A stretch of 9,880 bases of DNA from the NCBI GenBank assembly GCA_017558165.1, contig JAFYWE010000226.1, positions 1 to 9,880 on the forward strand, given 5' to 3'. This stretch comes from Bacteroidaceae bacterium (GTDB lineage Bacteria; Bacteroidota; Bacteroidia; Bacteroidales; Bacteroidaceae). Under the pieces are notes generated by a model. The model did not search any database, was not told the origin of the DNA, and saw nothing but the letters and a program-made list of their open reading frames with translations. Shown piece after piece: positions 5,744 through 9,880 of the stretch; within the stretch, counting starts at the first letter, position 1; every line of letters starts with the position of its first letter. The translations under genes were made by a program, and so were the position numbers.

Positions 5744-7666
5744 ATGAAGAAGAACAGGAAGAAGCTAAGAGGCTCTATTTCGGGGCGCCTCACAGCCAGA
5801 GTGCTTATTGTATCGGCCATAATCTTTACGCTGACATTCACGGTTTTCCTGAGAATGGCCGCGAACAAGGTAAGGGAAGAGGCTACGCACAAGGCACACA
5901 GCGAACTGTCGAACGCCATTCACCAGATTGACGCCGTGCTCGAGTCGGTGGAAGTGGCGATAGAGAACACAGCATGGATTGTACCCCACAGGCTGGACTC
6001 TCCCGATTTCATGTATGACATAACAGAAAGGCTGCTCAAGAACAACGAGTTCATCTACGGCTCGTCCATCGCGTTCGAGCCGGGCTATTTCGGCTCCGAA
6101 GGCCATTTCTTCGCGCCATACTCTTACAGGGATGAGAATGGAGAGATAAAGTCAAAGCAGCTGGGAAGCGAGACCTACGACTACCACTACATGGACTGGT
6201 ACCAGATTCCTAAACTGCTGGACAGGCCATATTGGAGCGAGCCATACTATGATGACGGCGGTGGCGACATGATAATGACCACCTACTCAAAGCCATTGTA
6301 TGACAGCGACGGCAAGATGTACGCGATGATTACCGCAGACCTCTCCCTTGAATGGCTTACGGACCTGGTGGGCAAGATAAAGGCATTCGACACCTCGTAC
6401 AACCTGATGGTGAGCAGGAACTCGTCGTACATTGTAAACCCCAACCGCGACCTCATCCTCAACGAGACTATATTCTCATCTACATACGGCGACAATGAGG
6501 AGTCATTGAAGAAGCTGCAGGACGACATGGTCAACTGCAGGGCCGGAGAGGTACTCAGGAAGAACAACGGTGCTAGATACTTCGTGTTCTACTCACCGGT
6601 GGAGACTACATGCTGGTCCGTTGCCATCGTTTGCCCTGTAAGCGAGCTCTACAAAGGCGTCAAGAAGATGAGGGATACCCTTATTGTATTGGGCGTGCTG
6701 TCACTGATTCTGATGATTGCAATGAGCCATAAGGGAATACGTAAGGTGGTAGCGCCAATAGAGGAGTTCTCGGACGTTGCAAAGAAGATTGCAAACGGAG
6801 ACTTTGCGGTAGAACTACCCAAAATAAGATCAAATGACGAGCTGAAAGAACTGCACGATTCGTTCGAGCATCTCCAGCACTCATTGGTGCAGTACATTGA
6901 GGAGCTCAAATCCACCACCGCCAACAAGGAGAGGATTGAGAGCGAGCTGCGCATTGCCCACAGCATACAGATGGGTATGATCCCCAAGATATTCCCACCG
7001 TTCCCCGAGCGTGACGACGTGGCCCTTGCAGCCAAGCTTGTCCCCGCAAAGGAGGTAGGAGGCGACCTGTATGACTTCTTCATCGAGAATGAGAAGCTAT
7101 ATTTCATCATCGGAGACGTATCGGGCAAGGGAATACCGGCGTCATTGGTAATGGCTGTGACCTGCCGCCTGTTCAGGTCGGTGGCCTCGCACTTTGACAA
7201 GCCAGAAGACATCATATCGTCACTCAATGAATCATTGGCCGACGGTAACGACTCGAACATGTTCTGCACGGCATTCCTTGGAATACTTGACCTTAAGACC
7301 GGACAGCTCCAATACTGCAATGCAGGACACAACGCTCCGCTCATAATCGACAACGAAGGCAAGGTTTCCCCGATAAAGGTAATACCGAACCTGCCATTAG
7401 GACTGTTCAGCGGATTCCCATATCAGGGACAGGAGACCGTTATCGACAAACAGATGATGATATACATGTTTACCGATGGCGTAAACGAGGCCGAGAACAG
7501 GAATATGGAACAATTCGGCGACGAGAGACTTATATCATTGTTAAGGTCCAACAGTTCATTGGAGCCTAACGAAATTCTTGAAAAGACATTCGCCGAGGTC
7601 AAGCTACATGCAAACGGAGCAGACCAGAGTGATGACATTACTATAATGTGTATTAAATATTGCTGA
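5744..7666 (+). CDS. Membrane Cache-HAMP-PP2C serine phosphatase (RsbU/SpoIIE type)
   Basis: This is a 640-residue transmembrane sensor phosphatase. The first membrane helix is about residues 18-36. A periplasmic double-Cache-like domain covers about 40-305, with typical YWSEPYYDD and 'SKPLYDSDGKMYAMITADLSLEWL' features. The second helix is about 311-328. HAMP runs about 331-383 (VVAPIEEFSDVAKKIANGDF) and leads into a helical linker ending in SELRIAHSIQMGMIP (399-413), the signature entry to SpoIIE domains. The PP2C domain (about 425-640) keeps the metal-ligand motifs GGDLYD (Asp441), IGDVSGKG (Asp458), FTDGV (Asp578) and SDDIT (Asp630/631), so activity is expected. In characterised systems this enzyme dephosphorylates STAS proteins, making the two STAS products of this window natural targets. 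AGGGG at 5731-5735, 8 nt before the ATG, is a rare good Shine-Dalgarno-like match here. The RsbW-like gene follows after 4 nt. Confidence 0.94.
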   Translation: MKKNRKKLRGSISGRLTARVLIVSAIIFTLTFTVFLRMAANKVREEATHKAHSELSNAIHQIDAVLESVEVAIENTAWIVPHRLDSPDFMYDITERLLKNNEFIYGSSIAFEPGYFGSEGHFFAPYSYRDENGEIKSKQLGSETYDYHYMDWYQIPKLLDRPYWSEPYYDDGGGDMIMTTYSKPLYDSDGKMYAMITADLSLEWLTDLVGKIKAFDTSYNLMVSRNSSYIVNPNRDLILNETIFSSTYGDNEESLKKLQDDMVNCRAGEVLRKNNGARYFVFYSPVETTCWSVAIVCPVSELYKGVKKMRDTLIVLGVLSLILMIAMSHKGIRKVVAPIEEFSDVAKKIANGDFAVELPKIRSNDELKELHDSFEHLQHSLVQYIEELKSTTANKERIESELRIAHSIQMGMIPKIFPPFPERDDVALAAKLVPAKEVGGDLYDFFIENEKLYFIIGDVSGKGIPASLVMAVTCRLFRSVASHFDKPEDIISSLNESLADGNDSNMFCTAFLGILDLKTGQLQYCNAGHNAPLIIDNEGKVSPIKVIPNLPLGLFSGFPYQGQETVIDKQMMIYMFTDGVNEAENRNMEQFGDERLISLLRSNSSLEPNEILEKTFAEVKLHANGADQSDDITIMCIKYC

Positions 7667-7670
7667 CAAT

Positions 7671-8078
7671 ATGGAAAAATCAATTATTCTTGCAAACGAC
7701 ATCTCAGAGATTGCCAGACTCAATGAATTTGTCGAAGAGATTGGAAACGAATTCTCACTTTCACCCGAAGTGGTATTCAACCTTACCCTTGTACTTGAGG
7801 AAGCTGTTGTGAATATCATCAACTACGCATACCCCAAGGAGGATCATGAATCGATATACCTGTCGGCCAAGCTGCACAATGACTCGATCATGCTGGTACT
7901 CACAGATACAGGCAAGGAGTTTGACCCTACCATGGCACCCGAGGCAGACATCACGTTGTCGGCCGACGAACGCCCTATCGGTGGACTGGGTATATTCCTC
8001 ATCCGCCAGATCATGAATGAGGTCAAGTATGAGCGCATAGAGGGCAAGAATGTCCTTACACTGGAGAAGAAGCTGTAA
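7671..8078 (+). CDS. RsbW-type serine kinase / anti-sigma-factor-like HATPase
   Basis: This 135-residue cytoplasmic protein is a single GHKL ATPase domain of the RsbW/SpoIIAB class, at the normal family length. The N-box is LEEAVVNIINYAYP (Glu44, Asn48), G1 is LTDTGKEFDP (Asp79, Gly81) and G2 is PIGGLGIFLIRQIMNEV (Gly104, 105, 107). The intact ATP-binding motifs predict it phosphorylates a STAS serine, as RsbW does to RsbV. In classical systems the same protein also sequesters a sigma factor; no sigma factor is encoded here, so its partner is either elsewhere in the genome or not a sigma factor. It is directly downstream of the PP2C phosphatase (4-nt gap), the usual pairing of opposing enzymes. 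Its sequence can be aligned with the C-terminal extension of the ABC ATPase at 1925-2293. Confidence 0.93.
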   Translation: MEKSIILANDISEIARLNEFVEEIGNEFSLSPEVVFNLTLVLEEAVVNIINYAYPKEDHESIYLSAKLHNDSIMLVLTDTGKEFDPTMAPEADITLSADERPIGGLGIFLIRQIMNEVKYERIEGKNVLTLEKKL

Positions 8079-8125
8079 GACTGCATAAAGAGCAGTAATA
8101 CGTATTGCAAACCTGTTTGACCTTT

Positions 8126-8584
8126 ATGAGTAAATTCAAAGAATTGGCATTCATAGCAGCCATCACCTGCAGTGCGGGAATCATGCAGTCATGCAATAAC
8201 GGCACAGACATTACTGCAGGCGAAACTGTAAGCACAGAGTTATTGCGCACCGACAAGAGCTGGAACGGCGCCACACTACCTGACTACCCGCAAGGACAAC
8301 CGGAACTGGTGGCTGTGAAATACGTCATCCCTGCCGGCAAGAGACTGGGATGGCATCATCACGTATGCATGAACCACGGCGTATTGGTACAAGGCGAACT
8401 CACCATCATTGGGCTTGACGGACAGACAAAGACCATACACGAGGGAGATGTCGTGGTTGAGATGGTCGACTCCATACACTATGGCGAGAACCGTGGCAAG
8501 GAGCCTGTGGTCCTTTACATGTTCTACCTGTCACAGGAAGGACTCCCACTATCGGTAATGAACCCTGAGGTCCCGATGGAATGA
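8126..8584 (+). CDS. Small cupin-domain lipoprotein
   Basis: This 152-residue product is a single cupin barrel behind a lipoprotein signal. From ATG 8126 the leader ends in GIMQSC (Cys23), which fits a lipobox; a TTG at 8105 would place seven extra residues before the signal and is less likely. Cupin motif 1 is around GWHHHVCMNHGVLVQGEL (75-92) with candidate metal ligands His77, His79 and His84; motif 2 is GDVVVEMVDSIHYGEN (107-122) with His118. The metal site therefore looks intact. Cupins range from enzymes to ligand-binding proteins, and I cannot assign a substrate. It is the last gene before the terminator and 47 nt after the RsbW-like gene, so it is probably in the same operon. An extracytoplasmic small-molecule role would match the exported binding protein and phosphatase encoded upstream (inference). 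Confidence 0.82.
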   Translation: MSKFKELAFIAAITCSAGIMQSCNNGTDITAGETVSTELLRTDKSWNGATLPDYPQGQPELVAVKYVIPAGKRLGWHHHVCMNHGVLVQGELTIIGLDGQTKTIHEGDVVVEMVDSIHYGENRGKEPVVLYMFYLSQEGLPLSVMNPEVPME

Positions 8585-8638
8585 CATACAGGAAGCATTG
8601 ACAGAATGTTGTGGAGGCAACTACAACAGTTACGTTAC

Positions 8639-8670
8639 ACGACCGGCGCAACAACGCCGGTCGTATTTTT
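8639..8670 (+). terminator. Intrinsic terminator of the long operon
   Basis: ACGACCGGCG (8639-8648) and CGCCGGTCGT (8655-8664) form a perfect 10-bp GC-rich stem with a CAACAA loop, followed directly by ATTTTTG. It lies 54 nt after the cupin stop codon and separates the operon from the AraC-type gene. The symmetrical stem lacks a matching A-run upstream, so it is best read as acting on + strand transcripts. Confidence 0.9.
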
Positions 8671-8762
8671 GTTTGTTGGAGCGTTTTACCATTATAAATT
8701 ACAAGGGAAGCCCCAAGAACAAGACAACCCTAAGAACAAAATCACCATTATTTATCCACAAT

Positions 8763-8778
8763 AGGCCTAATTAGTCCT
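8763..8778. promoter_or_regulatory. Imperfect palindrome, possible operator
   Basis: AGGCCTAATTAGTCCT is a 16-nt palindrome around CTAATTAG with one mismatched pair. It ends 6 nt before the -33 element of the AraC-type gene's promoter, a sensible place for a regulator site. AraC-family proteins usually prefer direct repeats, so another regulator, or chance in AT-rich DNA, is possible. Confidence 0.25.
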
Positions 8779-8784
8779 TTTTTA

Positions 8785-8815
8785 TTTGTACAATTGTTTG
8801 TTTTTACTAAATTTG
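8785..8815 (+). promoter_or_regulatory. Bacteroidetes-type promoter of the AraC-family gene
   Basis: TTTG at 8785-8788, a 19-nt spacer and TAAATTTG at 8808-8815 match the Bacteroidetes consensus at every specified base. Transcription would start around 8821-8824 and leave a leader of about 30 nt before ATG 8852. This shows the regulator is transcribed independently of the terminated upstream operon. Confidence 0.8.
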
Positions 8816-8851
8816 CGCCACAACATACACAAACACATATAGAAAAAGACT

Positions 8852-9715
8852 ATGAACAATATCTACCTGAAGAAACTGCCTCTTCAAGGATTCGCCACCA
8901 CGCAATCATCATTGCAACAGTTCGTGCAACATGCATACCAGATGCAGCACACATCGATATTCTTTTGCCAGAGCGGCGAGGCCCTCTTTACCATAGACGG
9001 CCACAAGTACCGTTTCACACAGGGCCAGCTGATAATTTGCCCAATGGAATCGAGCATCCTGTTGCTCGACATCACAAGCGACTTCTCGGCTCGCCTGCTT
9101 GGACTCTCAAAGCAGACCTGGCTCGCGGCACGCAGTTCGATAAGCCCCGAGGAGATGCACCAGATCGAATGCTACCCGCACCAGGGAGGCAACAGCGAGC
9201 TCGAGCGCGAATTCCTTGCGAACATTTTCCGCCAGGTTGACATCATGGATATCCAGGCCGAGAAGGAGGAGAGCACAGAGTTCTGCCGACAGAACGTAAT
9301 CCTTGCCGTGAACTCGCTGCTGCTGTACATACAGCACATAAACAAGGAGAAGAACAACAAGGCAAAGGAACACATAAGCGAGAGCAAGGACAAGATTTTC
9401 TACGAGTTCCGCACACTGTTGACAAAGAAGTTCCGCGAGGAGCGCTCGGTGCAGTACTATGCCGACACGTTGAAGATCTCCACACGCCACCTGAACGCCA
9501 TATGCCAGCGAACAAGCGGACAGAATGCAAAGGAGATAATTGACCACTACACCATAATTGAACTACAGGTCGCACTCATGTACACCCACAAGAGTTTCCA
9601 GGAACTTGTAGGCGAGTTCCGCTTCCCAGACCAGAGCTACCTCAACCGCTACTTCAAGCGCCACACAGGATACTCGCTATCGGAGTTCCGCAGCAAGGGA
9701 GTGATGGTTGACTGA
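8852..9715 (+). CDS. AraC-family transcriptional regulator
   Basis: This 287-residue DNA-binding protein has the usual AraC-family size and order. Residues about 10-80 look like the N-terminal cupin-like ligand domain (FFCQSGEALFTIDGHKYRFTQGQLIICP). Residues about 85-180 are a helical connector. The C-terminal double helix-turn-helix covers about 185-283: the first HTH is at 199-222 (SVQYYADTLKISTRHLNAICQRTSG) and the second at about 248-272, with the family signature FRFPDQSYLNRYFKRHTGYSLSEFR (256-280). The ligand and targets are unknown. It has its own promoter and lies downstream of a terminator, so it need not regulate the upstream operon, though adjacency makes that possible. The start ATG gives the full cupin domain and follows an A-rich stretch. 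Confidence 0.93.
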   Translation: MNNIYLKKLPLQGFATTQSSLQQFVQHAYQMQHTSIFFCQSGEALFTIDGHKYRFTQGQLIICPMESSILLLDITSDFSARLLGLSKQTWLAARSSISPEEMHQIECYPHQGGNSELEREFLANIFRQVDIMDIQAEKEESTEFCRQNVILAVNSLLLYIQHINKEKNNKAKEHISESKDKIFYEFRTLLTKKFREERSVQYYADTLKISTRHLNAICQRTSGQNAKEIIDHYTIIELQVALMYTHKSFQELVGEFRFPDQSYLNRYFKRHTGYSLSEFRSKGVMVD

Positions 9716-9761
9716 GCATAGCCCATCACACGCTACAATTTAGAAGCTGTTTAAATTTATA

Positions 9762-9880
9762 TCGTTAAGTTTTTTATAGAGCAAAAATAGGGTGTTTTAT
9801 TATTTTTTGTAGGGCGCGTAGCGGGCTACGTAACCGGGAAAAAGAAGAAAACAGACATTTTTGAATATAAAAAACAACGA
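9762..9880. repeat. Long imperfect palindrome cut by window end (MITE-like candidate)
   Basis: The region folds back on itself around a central CGTAGC-GG-GCTACG (9817-9830). Matching blocks run outward in mirrored order: TGTTTT (9793-9798) against AAAACA (9848-9853), CAAAAAT (9782-9788) against ATTTTTG (9857-9863), GTTTTTTATA (9769-9778) against TATAAAAAAC (9865-9874), and TCGTT (9762-9766) against AACGA (9876-9880). Small bulges separate the blocks. The right arm reaches the last base of the window, so the true end is not seen; the left arm may begin upstream in TTAGAAGCTGTTTAAATT (9740-9757). There is no coding potential. It may be a dispersed palindromic or MITE-like element, or a strong bidirectional terminator. 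Confidence 0.6.

Larger units (their letters stand above)
8585..8851. other. Intergenic region between operon and AraC-type gene
   Basis: These 267 bases hold the terminator (8639-8670), the palindrome (8763-8778) and the promoter (8785-8815) listed separately. The remainder, including 8671-8762, is AT-rich with no coding potential I can support and no other structure I recognise. Confidence 0.7.

Noticed and set aside
6649..7362. 237-codon open frame on the - strand
   Set aside because: It lies wholly antisense to the HAMP and PP2C coding region, is Ser-rich in the manner of an antisense shadow, and matches no family I know.
8105..8125. TTG start adding seven residues to the cupin lipoprotein
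   Set aside because: ATG 8126 gives a normal-length lipoprotein signal; the extension would put extra residues before it.
8794..9240. 148-codon + strand frame overlapping the AraC-type gene
   Set aside because: It would begin inside the promoter and overlaps in another frame a gene with clear AraC domains.
1..9880. tRNA, rRNA, CRISPR array, transposase or phage genes
   Set aside because: I saw no cloverleaf, regular repeat-spacer pattern, or transposase/integrase motifs in the window.

Overview
The window looks like the chromosome of a Bacteroidales bacterium (Bacteroides/Prevotella-like). The two best promoters match the Bacteroidetes pattern TTTG - about 20 nt - TAnnTTTG, strong Shine-Dalgarno sites are mostly absent, intergenic DNA is AT-rich, and the gene types fit this group. 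I cannot name genus or species. All credible genes are on the + strand.

Layout: 1-174 is an AT-rich leader with a promoter at 120-151. Bases 175-8584 hold eight closely packed genes that look like one operon. It has no other obvious promoter and ends at a strong intrinsic terminator (8639-8670). In order, the products are: a lipoprotein-type half substrate-binding domain fused to an amino-acid-type ABC permease; an ABC ATPase with an RsbW-like C-terminal extension; a stand-alone STAS protein (RsbV/SpoIIAA type); a STAS domain fused to an aminoglycoside-phosphotransferase-like kinase; a lipoprotein tyrosine phosphatase; an NMT1/THI5-type periplasmic binding protein; a membrane Cache-HAMP-PP2C phosphatase (RsbU/SpoIIE type); an RsbW-type HATPase; and a cupin lipoprotein. 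(The list gives nine products: the 175-8078 part has eight genes and the cupin gene is the ninth.) A separately promoted AraC-family regulator follows (8852-9715). The window ends inside a long imperfect palindrome (about 9762-9880) that seems to continue past the right edge.

How the genes may work together (inference): the phosphatase, the RsbW-like kinase and the STAS protein are the three classical parts of a partner-switching relay, but no sigma factor is encoded here. An ABC importer is encoded instead, and its ATPase carries what looks like a degenerate, non-catalytic RsbW-like domain. An attractive model is that a periplasmic ligand, possibly bound by the NMT1-type protein, is sensed by the Cache phosphatase. 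The phosphatase would dephosphorylate the STAS protein(s), which then dock on the ATPase extension and gate transport. The STAS-kinase fusion and the periplasmic tyrosine phosphatase would add further phosphorylation inputs. I regard this cassette as the most interesting content of the window.
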